DNA of 64,000 bases from Poa pratensis (taxonomy: Eukaryota; Streptophyta; Magnoliopsida; Poales; Poaceae). Each line of letters begins with the position of its first letter. The first letter of the stretch is position 1. Position numbers and translations under genes: made by a program. The stretch lies in NCBI GenBank assembly GCA_947311845.1, contig CAMZMU010000027.1, positions 75,993,445 to 76,057,444 on the forward strand, read 5' to 3'. The notes under the pieces were generated by a model that made no database searches, was not told the origin of the DNA, and saw only the letters and a list, made by a program, of their open reading frames with translations. This document shows positions 11,708 to 21,740 of this stretch, piece by piece.

Positions 11708-12991
11708 TGCACTGGAGCAGCAGATAAAAGTGTGGAGTGGTTTTGATATCTTTCTCAACAAAGACAACATGTGCTCTCTTCTGTGGGTTCACCGCGCTCA
11801 AGTTGGGTGGTAGTGCCACCATGGTGTTTTTGTGTGCTGCGTGGCTACTGGCCGTGCAGTCTATGGACATTGCTACTAATCTGCATGCTGTTTCCACGTC
11901 CAAGGTTTGTACTCCACCCTTCCTCTTAAGTCTTAATGATATGTGATTCTAGTTCCTCTAGATCTTTTCTTTTATATTCTTATGTTGCTATTTTCAGATC
12001 TTCATTTTGGTGTTTATTAGTTTGCCTGTGCCAATCTACACCAGGACATCTTTAATCGTTCTTGAACTAGACTCCTTGGTATCCCTAATATGGCACAATA
12101 TTGGAAAGCTACATGTCAAGGCAATTAGGCAACCTAAAAACTTTGCACAATACCACTTCCACTTACTATGAGTGAGTTGTCTTTCTTGATTTTGAGCTTC
12201 TGTTCCTGCTGGCTAATGGCCTTTCCAACAGCTTGTTGACGATCGGAAGTGCTCTTATCTTAATTTAAACAGGAAGTGCTCTTATCTTTTATTACTTCTA
12301 CTACTTAATGAGGGCCTTCAACCTGTTCCTTTGGGGTAGAGACATAGAGTACTGCTAATTCGACAACAAGTCACCCGTATATGGGCGATCAGAAGCCTCC
12401 TCCTGTAGGCACATACTACATGCTGACAGCCTGTCTCTAATCCCTCTGGGGATTTACCTCTAAGACGAGGGTCTACATGCAAATGGTGCCCCTTGTTCCT
12501 TATCATGGGCTCTACCTGTTGATCAATCATCAATTTATCTTAATTGTAAGAAAGCAATCTTGCCGAAGCATGTTTTGAAATAAAATCTAACTAAGCTTTG
12601 TTTGTAGGGAAGTGGATTCTGTGTATGTTGTTGCCTTGATGGTGTAATCGAGTACTGTGTAAACAGAAGGCATGTACCCAGTTTACCAAGCTTGGATCAT
12701 TTGATGGCCTAATGGATCAACGACTCTTATAGTTACCCTGCCTGTTCTTATGTATTCTGAGCACTAGTACCCATCTCTGCCCATCATTCCAGTTGAAGTG
12801 TTTGTCTTCTACCCAACAGGTCTGAGCTTTGTGAGCCCAAAATCTGAGAGTTAAGGATTTTATTCCTCATCAAGAAGAGTGTTGGTGGAATTGAAATCTC
12901 GTAGATGACCGGCTGGTTCGCCTTCCCATGGTGGTATTCGATCACCAGCACTTGCCAAGTAGCAGATGTATGCATGAACCAAGGGGCATGT
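11708..12991 (+). other. 3' flank of the PPR gene, possible spliced 3' UTR
   Basis: No coding region is supported. CAAG/GTTTGTAC near 11903 and TTTGTTTGTAG/GG near 12608 could be a donor and acceptor of a 3' UTR intron, a feature I associate with restorer-like PPR genes. This is speculative without transcript data. Confidence 0.3.
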
Positions 12992-13765
12992 AATCATACA
13001 CCAGTAGCCTGATCTGTCTGTCTAATATCCTACTAAGCTTACTAGATTTGGATTACACTGAGCGTCAATACCTCAAGTAGGAACTATCTGTTAGCATGAT
13101 ATCCATTCAGGTCTTGTTGCTTGACAACTAGAAAGCTTTGCTTAATTTTATTTGAAAACAGTGAGCAATTTGTTAGAAGCCAGTAAGATTGTATCCGAAT
13201 AATGTTATAATTAAGGCATTATTGTATATACCTGGAAATTTTGAAGCTGACCTTTGTAGACCCTGCCAGACCCCCCGTCTCCCAGAAGGCAGTCAAAGCC
13301 AAAGCTCTTAACGGCTCTCACTAGCTCATGGAATATGAATGGTTTTGCAGTTTTGGATGCTGGCCATGGCCAAACATTCTGCAGGTTCACTATTTGGTGT
13401 AATTTCAGATGATTCTTCATTTTTTGGAGACAGAGTTGATGGCTAGTTCTGACTCTGTAAGGTGGGTTTTAGGATTTGTTAAGAGAGAATTCCATTCTTT
13501 GCTTACCTGATGGATCTAGATTTTTGCTTATAACGAATTTGAATCCTAATCTGGTTGGATTTTGCATGCGACCCTGGTACAAAATAGATAGTATATAATT
13601 ATGATGGCTAGATAGATTCAGTTCAGACAAATATACTCGGGTGTCCAGAGTGGACAAATGTTGCGTAAGGGTGTCATTTTTTTCCTTACACAGAGATAGT
13701 GTCACGGTATGTATGAAGGGGTATATAAGTTATCTACAGATGAAACCATTGAACTACTTCACTGC
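12992..13765 (+). repeat. Dispersed duplicate, partner of 4645-5395
   Basis: This is the second copy of the block described at 4645-5395, in the same orientation and order. It ends at the site where the SINE inserted. Confidence 0.6.
13211..13420 (-). pseudogene. Receptor-like cytoplasmic kinase N-lobe fragment, copy 2
   Basis: The minus-strand frame has FIFHELVRAVKSFGFDCLLG followed by DGGSGRVYKGQL. This matches the start of an RLCK kinase domain of the PBS1-like type, where an F-x-F-x-EL helix precedes the glycine-rich loop. The loop is altered (G-D-G-G-S-G). The frame breaks soon after, before the invariant Lys, and nothing downstream carries HRD or DFG. It is a fragment, not a working kinase. 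An older, more decayed paralogue lies at 4806-5030. Confidence 0.6.
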
Positions 13766-14082
13766 TTTTTTTTTTTTGAGAACACAGTACAACACAGACG
13801 CTCACAAATACGCACGTACACTCACCCCTATGAACGCACACACGCACACCCTACCCCTATGAGCACCTCTGAAGGACTGAGCCGGCAAATCTTGAGGTTG
13901 ACGAAGTCACCACAGGCGCCTCGCTGTTGACGGGCACGCCACGTACCACTGAAAGAATAGCGCCGGATAAACCTGAAATAAATCCAGGTAAATGCAAACG
14001 CCCATGCCAAGTCTAGGACTTGAACCTGGGTGGGCTGGTTCCACCACAGGGAACCCAACCATCAGAGCCAAGCTCCGTTTGC
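13766..14082 (-). mobile_element. tRNA-derived SINE, full length, with target duplication
   Basis: On the minus strand the 317-bp element starts with a box A-like TGGCTCTGATGGTTGGG, followed by a box B GGTTCAAGTCC, which together form a Pol III internal promoter. It ends in TGTGTTCTC and a poly(A) tail, seen as T's at 13766 onward on the plus strand. It is flanked by a perfect 16-bp target duplication, TGAACTACTTCACTGC, at 13750-13765 and 14083-14098. The body resembles a cereal SINE group common in Triticeae DNA. It is not a tRNA gene, because only the promoter boxes remain. Confidence 0.88.
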
Positions 14083-14116
14083 TGAACTACTTCACTGCAG
14101 TTGACAGCAGAATGAT

Positions 14117-14438
14117 AATTGTAAATCATGGAGCTTCTAGAGCATCGTATTGTCACTTATGGCTGGCTAACTGTGTGTTCTGACATTGCTGCCAATCAAT
14201 CACTTTAGGCGGTAGCACAACTAGCAGGAGTGCTGGACTCTATTCTGTCTGGTGGCATGTCTGCTGCTGCTATCTGTAATTGTAAATCATGGAGCTTCTA
14301 GAGCATCGTATTGTCACTTATGGCTGGCTAACTGTGTGTTCTGACATTGCTGCCAATCAATCACTTTAGGCGGTAGCACAACTAGCAGGAGTGCTGGACT
14401 CTATTCTGTCTGGTGGCATGTCTGCTGCTGCTATCTGT
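14117..14438 (+). repeat. Perfect 161-bp tandem duplication
   Basis: 14117-14277 and 14278-14438 are identical by eye over all 161 bases. There is no coding content. Identity suggests a very recent event, or an assembly error. Confidence 0.9.
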
Positions 14439-14923
14439 AATATTTTTTTCTGCAGTGACAAAGCGAATCAGCAGTGCCAGTATTACAGATTATTGAGCAG
14501 CCAGTCAATAGGGATTTTTTCCCCTTCCTGCATGGTTAAGGTTATTAGAAAAATAATGCATCCTGGGTGCTGTGTCTTGGCTGATGTTTAAATGATTGTA
14601 CCATTTTGGGCGTGGTGTGATCCAGAACATGTGGGGGACTTGGGGGAATCGCTGCCGTCCTTTTTGGGCTGCCGATGCAGGACAGGCACGTTGGGGTCCT
14701 GGTTTGCACCTGCAGCCGCCAGAATCACTCTCATGAGTCGTGAACTGGGAACACTTTCAGTACAGTACTAAAACGTCTAAACAGTAATCATCAGAGGACA
14801 AATGAATAAGTCGACCGGAGAGTGATCCAAGCTGAATCAATCGAGTGCCCACATAGCCGAACAACCACTACATAAATCCACCGGAAATTCTCGCCGACGT
14901 CCTTAATAAAGGAGCCAGTTTGT
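14439..14923 (+). other. Gene-free spacer
   Basis: Nothing recognisable was seen between the tandem duplication and the foldback element. Confidence 0.4.
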
Positions 14924-14932
14924 GAAGTTGCG

Positions 14933-15474
14933 GTATCTTTTTTACTAAATGGCCCATAATCGGACATTAAGATAAGTATGGCCCTTCGCAAAACTTTCAC
15001 GCAGATATGGCCATCGGCCCAAAACGTCATGTCATTTGGCGTTTCAAAAATATCAGAGCCTCTGGAAAAGTCAGAAAACGTCATACAGTTTGGCGTATCC
15101 TGAGGTAGAAAAACGCAAAAAATTAAGTCATTTGTGTAAAGCCAAATGATATGGCTTTTCATCTGGGTAAAGCCAAATAATATGGCTTTTCTCCGATTCA
15201 GAGGCTCTGTGGCGTTCTCTGAGATTCTCAGAGCTTCTGTACGCAAGAAAATCCATATCATTTGGCTTTACACAAATGACTTAGAAATTTTTACGTTTTT
15301 CTGCCTCAGAATACGCCAAACTGTGTGATGTTTCTGAGATTTATGGAGGCTCTGATATTTTTGAAACGCCTCAGCATATGACGTTTTGAGCCGAGGACCA
15401 TATTCACGTGAAAGTTTTGCGGAGGCCATATTTAACTTAATGTCCGATTAAGATCCATTTAGTAAAAAAGATAC
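14933..15474. mobile_element. Mutator-like foldback MITE with about 230-bp inverted arms
   Basis: Left arm 14933 to about 15167 and right arm about 15247-15474 are reverse complements with moderate divergence. Both ends read GTATCTTTTTTACTAAATGG from outside inward. The flanks are GAAGTTGCG (14924-14932) and GAAGTTGAG (15475-15483), a 9-bp duplication with one mismatch, as expected of Mutator-type elements. The short centre has no coding capacity. A transcript through it would fold into a long hairpin. Confidence 0.85.
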
Positions 15475-15483
15475 GAAGTTGAG

Positions 15484-16105
15484 GCGTGCGCCTCCTGTGA
15501 CCTGTCATGGCATGGCAGCTAGCGGACGATCGAGGGTCTCCAGGCGTGTCAGCAAGGTGAACGTGCGGTGTGGGGGGTCTAACGGTAATCTGACATCCAT
15601 GGACCTACCTGCCGGCTGGAGAAGAAGCGCTCTCGCGAGATCAGAAGCATTCGTGTGGCTGTTGGCACTTCAGATTTTATTAGACATTCAGTAGTAAAAA
15701 TGCTCACTTTACTCTCTGAACTTTGGGGCGATGGGAATGCAATGTTCTGAATTTCGAAGCTGGACTTTAACCTTCAACATTCAGAACCTCTGCACACACC
15801 ACACGACCTACGAAGGCAGATTCCTACACGACCTAAAAATGGAGTACCTAGTGAGGGCGCCATGGAAAAGCGAAGAGCATGAGCGTTTGAGGTGTGCATA
15901 AGCACGCCTACTTACAAAGCTTAGTAGGGTAAAGTCTTCCATGGTGTTGTCAAGGTCTCTGATGCAGTGATATCTACTACTCCACATCATAGAGACCGAA
16001 ACCAGTACCAGAGACATCGACGTTGGTCCATTGATTAACCCTTCTCTTTTGGCAAATTTGTGAGAGGGAAAGACAACACCTTTCCATCGCCCATCCATCC
16101 ATCAC
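15484..16105 (+). other. Spacer upstream of the small-gene candidate
   Basis: No gene was recognised. The last part leads into a TATA box at 16106. Confidence 0.4.
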
Positions 16106-16114
16106 TATATATAG
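16106..16114 (+). promoter_or_regulatory. TATA box
   Basis: TATATATAG lies in a CA- and C-rich context and is followed about 30 bp later by an AAGAAAACGG region, a plausible plant transcription start. It supports a transcription unit running into 16334-16588. Confidence 0.4.
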
Positions 16115-16333
16115 CTCGAGTAGAACAAGAGCCTTTCATCAAGAAAACGGAAAAAAAGATCCACAGAGTCCACTAGCCATCACGTACTCCCGTTGCATTC
16201 ATCCCCACGGAATTACGCAGACAGCGACTCCACACCGTCCGTCCAGCAGCACAGCCACGAAAGCGACGGCCGGCCCGAGCTCTCCTTCTTGCTCCGGGCA
16301 GCAGGTCCCAGTTTTCTCCCAGTTGCTAAATCC

Positions 16334-16588
16334 ATGAACTACCCAAACTCGAAATGCAATGGAAGCCGGAGGAAGAATAAGATGGCGACCAGACGCTTGA
16401 TCATGAGCTGCCGGCGGCGACGGTACAGCGACGGCGTGGCGGCGTTCTTTGGATACGACGAAAGCTTCCAAACCGAGCACAAGGACTCGCCGCCTATCTC
16501 CCCGGAGAAACAACAGAGACTTCATGCATGGAGGTGGACGGCGCATCCGTTCCGGTCGACATGGACGGCGTACGGGCTAGACATATGA
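16334..16588 (+). CDS. Hypothetical small basic protein, 84 residues
   Basis: I do not recognise this protein. The frame stays open upstream, but the first ATG is at 16334; the earlier apparent start at 16193 is TTG. The product is basic and arginine-rich in its first half (an SRRKNK stretch and a CRRRRYSDG stretch), with no signal peptide or membrane segment. GC-rich codons and a TATA box about 230 bp upstream are the only support. It could equally be the exon of a longer spliced gene, a non-coding transcript or chance. Confidence 0.25.
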   Translation: MNYPNSKCNGSRRKNKMATRRLIMSCRRRRYSDGVAAFFGYDESFQTEHKDSPPISPEKQQRLHAWRWTAHPFRSTWTAYGLDI

Positions 16589-16967
16589 GCTTGAGCACAT
16601 GGAGCTAAACGGTTAATAATAAGGTTGGTCACCGGACGGGCCCACAGGGAGCGCGTGCAGGCTGTGGGGCCGGCGTGAGGGCGACATCCACGTAAGCAAC
16701 GATCTACGTAGCCAGGCTGACGTTGACAAGTAGCACAACCATTGCTGGGATTAGTGCTGGCCGAGTAGAGAAAATGGTGTTAGAATCATGGACGGATGGC
16801 TTTCGGTTGGTGACATGAATATTCGTGGATGATCGATGGCTTCCACGCCAATGTATAAAGCAGCATCACGTACTACCACTAGAAGAGAGGAGAAGATCAC
16901 TCCTCGCTAGACTATTAGTCTATTAGTACTTTTTTTAGATGCACTAGACTATTAGTACTGGTAGGTA

Positions 16968-17090
16968 CTCCCTCCGTTCCAAATTAATTGACTTCTATTT
17001 GCCCACATGTGGATGTATCTAGACATGTTACAAGTATAGATACGTTCACATTTGGATAAATGGAAGTTAATTAATTTGGAACGGAGGGAG
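16968..17090. mobile_element. Stowaway MITE
   Basis: The 123-bp element has near-perfect inverted ends, CTCCCTCCGTTCCAAATTAA and its reverse complement. It is flanked by TA on both sides (16966-16967 and 17091-17092), as expected of Tc1/mariner-derived Stowaway elements. Confidence 0.93.
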
Positions 17091-17104
17091 TAGATGTGAT
17101 GAAA

Positions 17105-17905
17105 AATTCACTTTCCACCACCTTTTGCTCCATGTGTTATATAAACCACTAGTTTGACGGAATTCTTGCGGTTTTCACTATGTGGTTGTCTAATTTGTTA
17201 CAGTTTTCACCACTTTGCCATCTAATCGATTATTTAGCCATGTTGATGGCTAAACTGACAGCTGCCCTCAAACATGTCAATGCTTCAATTAATGTAAAAA
17301 ATATACCAAACTTGTAAATTCAGAAACAATAAATTTATTCATTGAAAAAATTATTTGTTCTAACCATCAAGTTTTACTTTAAAACGTTTTATGCTTATTT
17401 TCAAACAAATACCCGTGACGCAATAAACATATCATAAGAATATGATTAAATGTACAAAGATTCACATACCAATGAGTTCATATTTTATTTCTTTAGTGTG
17501 TCACGAATATTTGGTTTGTTAACTATATAATATATTTTGAGCGACCATTCATGCTTCATAAAAAAATTTCATTACATTCTAGTGGTTCCACACAAAGAAT
17601 CATTTTTTTTTATAAATAATCAAATTTTATGGTTTCAAAGTTTTACATGTTTAGACATCTTTTGAAGCATTAACATGGAGGGCTTAGCTCTCATAATTAA
17701 GATTTTATGAACTTTTAAGTTATTTAATTTTTTGTACATTAATTAGAGCATTTACATGAGGGGCCCAACTATAGTTTATTAAATGACCAAGTAGTGGAAC
17801 TTGCAAATATTAGACCACCACACGGTGAAAACTGCAAAACAAAAGGCAAAGTAGTGGTTTCTCCAACACAAGGAGCAAGGGGTGGTGGAAATTGCAATTT
17901 CCTCG
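17105..17905. mobile_element. Non-autonomous TIR DNA element, about 0.8 kb
   Basis: The left arm (about 17105-17225) and the right arm (about 17787-17900) are inverted copies over roughly 110 bp. They share TTTCCACCACC, TTGCTCC, TGTGTT, AAACCACTA and GTTTTCAC in order. The centre is AT-rich and non-coding. No clear target duplication was found, so the superfamily is open. The arm length would fit a Mutator-like relic. Confidence 0.6.
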
Positions 17906-18687
17906 CGCACCGTGTTTTGATTCGTAGATCGAGATGCATGGATTCAGAAAAATATATTTCAAATGCATTTTACAATGTTAAAAATTCTACATAAATATTT
18001 CGGGTGTCTCCAAACATTCGATGTCAGCACACAAAGTTCCACGAAAAAGAAATTGTGGACTATATAGAAATACAAAAAAAACAAACATAGAATGTCCAGA
18101 TATACACCCAAATTTGTTATTTAGAAGTTTTTTGACATTTTAAAATACAGGTTTTGAATAGTGAGTGCATCTACATCTACACCTATCAGCTAAATGCCTA
18201 AAGCAGATTTCCCAATTTCCTCTAGATAGATTTGTTGGTTGATAGGTTGATGCTTTTCTTGCCATGAAACCGGCTAGCTCGGCTTTGCCCGATCGCCCAA
18301 GCATGGCATTGCACACCAAACAAGCCATTCCTCTTAATCTAGTATCAGAATCTCTCTTTTCCCTTGCCGTGGGTGTCAAAAAGGGTATATCCACCAGTCC
18401 ACCAAGATCTCATCAGTGTGCTACAATCAATTCTTGCTACCTTTGTTCATCGACAAGATCTATCTATCCAAAAAGAACAGAACAGAAAAGAAAAGAAACT
18501 GAATCGAAATGAACCATCTGAAATCTGAATTATTATCACAGAGAAGAATTAAGTTACTAGGACTTCAGTTAGAGCCCAATGCTAATCTATGTACTCATCA
18601 TAAATACATATACATGAACCAATCTTGTTCGCATTCAGGTGGGGAATTCAGGCGACTGGACGACAGACAGAACAATCGATCAATCAG
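17906..18687 (+). other. Intergenic sequence downstream of the lectin kinase
   Basis: AT-rich with no supported gene. The part next to 18688 should contain the 3' UTR of the minus-strand receptor kinase. Confidence 0.4.
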
Positions 18688-20928
18688 TCACCGGGCGTCG
18701 CCGCCGGTACTGCTGAACCCGATGTCGTGGCCGCCTTTGCGGAGCGTGCTAATCAGCGACGACGAGCTCATCGAGTCCGACGAGGACTCATCGGAGAGGT
18801 TCAGCCCCAGCGCGTTGTAGTCGGACACGCTGTCCTGGAGGCTGAGCAGGAGCTGGTGGTTGGCGCTGAAGCTCATGGACGGCCGCGTCGCCGGCACGAA
18901 CGGCGGGTCGGACTCGCCGCTCAGTATCTGAACCACGCGGCGCATTCCTGGCCTGAGCTGTGGCTCCGGGCTGGAGCACGCAAGCCCGACCAGCAGCACC
19001 CTCCTCATCTCCCCCTCGTCGTACTCGCCGCCGAGCCGCGCGTCCACCGCGTCCAGCACGCGGCCTTCGCCGTGCAGGCTCCACACCCATTCCACCAGGT
19101 TGTTGCACCGGCCCTCCGTGCCGATGGGCCGGCGGCCGCACGCCACCTCCAGCACCAGCGCGCCGAAGCTGAACACGTCGGTGGCGTCCGTTGCGCGGCC
19201 GGTGAGCATGTACTCCGGTGCAAGGTACCCCATTGTGCCGGCCGCGGCAGTGGCGTCCGGCGAGGCGCCGTGCTCGGCCTGCCTCGCGAGGCCGAAGTCG
19301 CCGAGGCGCGCGCGGTAGGCCTCGTCGAGCATGACGTTGCTGGACTTGACGTCGCGGTGGATGACGCGGCGGTCGCATTCGTGGTGGAGGTAGGCGAGCG
19401 CGGAGGCGACGCCGGCGAGGATCTCGCGGCGGTGGTGCCACGGAAGGAAAGGGGAGGACGCGTCGAAGAGGGTTCTGTCCAGGCTGCCGTTGCGCATGTA
19501 GTCGTACACCAGCAGGATCTCGCCCTTCTCGTAGCACCAGCCCTGGAGCCGGAGCAGGTTGCGGTGCCGGAGGCCGGCGATGATGGACAGCTCGGAGAGG
19601 AACTCGGACCGCGCCTGCGCGCCGTCGGCGTTGGCGTTGGTGCAGCGCTTCACGGCCACCATGGCGCCCGTGTCGGGGACGATGCCCTTGTACACCACGC
19701 CGAACGCGCCGTTGCCGATGACGCGGGACGGGTCGAAGCCACGCGTCGCCGCGCTCAGCTCCTTGTAGGTGAACTCCCGCGGCGAGCGCGCCATGGCCGC
19801 CGCCGACGCGAGGCTGTCGCGCTTCGTGGCCAGCGCCGACGCGTCCCGCTTCCTGGCCTTTGCGCGGCGCGCGAGCGCCCACAGCGCGAACCCCGCGAAC
19901 GACACCGCCACGAACGCCCCTGCCGTCGCGGCGCCCGCTACGGCCGCTTGTTTGTGAGGGTGCGGCGTCGCGGCATTCTTCCGAGAAGCCGAATTGGCCG
20001 GTGCGCTCGCGGCCGTGACGGAGCTAGCCGGCGGCGCGGATACTGTGAACCCAGGGATTATCGGGGTAGAGGGAAGCGTCGGGTTGATGCCGCTCGCCGG
20101 AGGGGGAACAACAGGCGGTGGAGGATGCGGCGAATTGGACGGCGCCGGGGAAGGGGGAGACGGGGTGGAGAAGCTCCACCACTCGATGGCGTGGATCTCG
20201 GTGCTCCCCTGCGTGGAGGCCGAGAACCCGACGAACGCCGTCTCCTTGACAAACCCGTCCAGATCGACGGGCGTGGACAGGACCGGCGTCACGGGGCGCT
20301 TGGCGGAGTATGACACGAACACCTCCATGACCTTCTCCGGCGAGTACTCGATCCACGCGTACACGGTCTTCCCGCTGGTGAGGTCGACCCCGGCGAGATC
20401 AAGATCGGCGACGGCGGCAGACACCATGCTCCCAAGATCGACGCCGACGTGGTTCCCGTTGACGTCCCCGAACTGGACGTCCATGAGGGTGTCGAACTCG
20501 ACGGCGAAGTCAGCGGCGGGGGAGAGGCCGATGTAGGCCCCCGCGTCGCCGAGGGAGACGGCGTCGGGGGCGACGACGAAGGCGAGCCCGCCGCCGACGG
20601 AGCCCTTGTTGAGGGTGGCGACGTGGAAGGCGAAGTGGGTGGAGAAGCCGGCGAGGAGGCGGACGGGCGCGGAGTAGAGCGCGCGGCCGGCCGCGGAGGT
20701 GGGCACGGGCAGGTCGCGCGTGAGGCGGATGGTGTTGTTGTTGAGGTGCGCGTCGCCCAGGAGCTTGAGCGTGGCCAGGGTCAGAGTCGCGTAGTCGAAG
20801 CGCAGCGCGTCGGCGGTGTCAGAGAGGAGGAGGTGGACGAGGAGGAGGAGGAGGAGGAGGGGGGAGGGAAGGTGGCCATTGCGGGCGGCGGCATTGGAGG
20901 TGGCGTGGGGAGGAGGAGGAGGAGACAT
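18688..20928 (-). CDS. L-type lectin-domain receptor kinase, subgroup VIII-like
   Basis: An intact intronless 746-residue membrane receptor. A leucine-rich signal peptide (about 1-41) precedes a legume-lectin domain (about 42-254) with EFDT at 144-147 and NGNHVGVD at 157-164. A proline-rich linker (about 255-300) and a transmembrane segment (about 328-350) follow, then a Ser/Thr kinase (about 399-670). The kinase has a GNGAFG loop (405-410), Lys427, HRD 524-526, DFG 544-546 and APE 570-572, so all catalytic residues are present and it is an RD kinase. The tail (HQLLLSLQDSVSDYNALG) and TDVFSFGALVLEVACGRRPI fit the LecRK-VIII group. Such receptors act at the plasma membrane; the ligand is unknown. 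The start gives a good signal peptide. A GGA/GAG tract at 20821-20870 encodes the Leu run. Confidence 0.95.
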   Translation of the reverse strand: MSPPPPPHATSNAAARNGHLPSPLLLLLLLVHLLLSDTADALRFDYATLTLATLKLLGDAHLNNNTIRLTRDLPVPTSAAGRALYSAPVRLLAGFSTHFAFHVATLNKGSVGGGLAFVVAPDAVSLGDAGAYIGLSPAADFAVEFDTLMDVQFGDVNGNHVGVDLGSMVSAAVADLDLAGVDLTSGKTVYAWIEYSPEKVMEVFVSYSAKRPVTPVLSTPVDLDGFVKETAFVGFSASTQGSTEIHAIEWWSFSTPSPPSPAPSNSPHPPPPVVPPPASGINPTLPSTPIIPGFTVSAPPASSVTAASAPANSASRKNAATPHPHKQAAVAGAATAGAFVAVSFAGFALWALARRAKARKRDASALATKRDSLASAAAMARSPREFTYKELSAATRGFDPSRVIGNGAFGVVYKGIVPDTGAMVAVKRCTNANADGAQARSEFLSELSIIAGLRHRNLLRLQGWCYEKGEILLVYDYMRNGSLDRTLFDASSPFLPWHHRREILAGVASALAYLHHECDRRVIHRDVKSSNVMLDEAYRARLGDFGLARQAEHGASPDATAAAGTMGYLAPEYMLTGRATDATDVFSFGALVLEVACGRRPIGTEGRCNNLVEWVWSLHGEGRVLDAVDARLGGEYDEGEMRRVLLVGLACSSPEPQLRPGMRRVVQILSGESDPPFVPATRPSMSFSANHQLLLSLQDSVSDYNALGLNLSDESSSDSMSSSSLISTLRKGGHDIGFSSTGGDAR

Positions 20929-21740
20929 TACAAGGACATGGGGGATTGGGGGAGGAAGGGGATGAGGAGCTTGGTAGCTAGCTGGAGGTAGAGAGTTGGT
21001 GAGGTGGGAGTGGGGACGGAAGACGGCGACACGTGCGCGCGAACGGTGGTGGCGTTGTGGCCAGGCAACGGTAGGGAGGACGACGAGGAGCGATGGCAGA
21101 GTGAGTGAGTGAGCGTGAGCAGAGCAGAGCAGAGCACTGACGGAGTGACGACGAGGAGGATCTCTGCCCGCTTTTCGGCCCGTGCGCCGCTAGTGCGACC
21201 AAGTCGCCGCCGACTGCCGTGCCACGGCGCCCGTCTCCTGTGCGGGCGGCGGCGCTGCCCATGAAGCAACAACGGTAGGATAGGAAACGCTCCCCGGTGG
21301 TGGGGAAACGCTCGCGCGTCGCGCCATGGCTCGGCAACTTGGCGTGTCACGGGAGTGCAGGCGCCACGTACGCGCGCGTGGGCGTGGACGCCGACGCTGA
21401 CATGGATCCAGAACGTGAGCGAACAGTCACCTTAATCCTTTTTGCAGAACCGTCACGTAATCTGTAGTAAGCAGGTTTTCAAGGACCAAAGAGAACTTCA
21501 CGTCAGGACTCAGGACAGGTCGTGAGACCAAAAAATCTGGGGATCTCCAACGGGCTCCCAAATTCTACTATATATAATAGCCAGAAGAATCCCGGCCTCC
21601 TCAGCGCGCCACGTCGACCGCAAACCAGGGCAGTCCGATCCGCGCGACCGACGGCCGGGATGAAGCCATGTCCTCCCCATTACCCCGCGGTACTATTCAT
21701 CTACATTAGAGGCTCTATCAATTTATTCAAATTTTCATAA
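20929..21740 (-). other. Upstream region of the lectin kinase gene
   Basis: GC-rich, with CT-rich tracts on the gene strand between about 20929 and 21180, as in many grass 5' UTRs and promoters. No TATA box could be chosen with confidence. The frames seen on both strands lack domain content. Confidence 0.4.

Noticed and set aside
13766..14082. tRNA gene
   Set aside because: Box A and box B are present, but there is no cloverleaf. A poly(A) tail and target duplication identify a SINE.
16193..16333. Longer start for the small basic protein
   Set aside because: The apparent start is TTG. The first ATG is at 16334.
18625..20313. Long plus-strand frame (562 codons) opposite the lectin kinase
   Set aside because: It is the antisense of a GC-rich gene with strong third-position bias. 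Its translation is low-complexity and has no domain.
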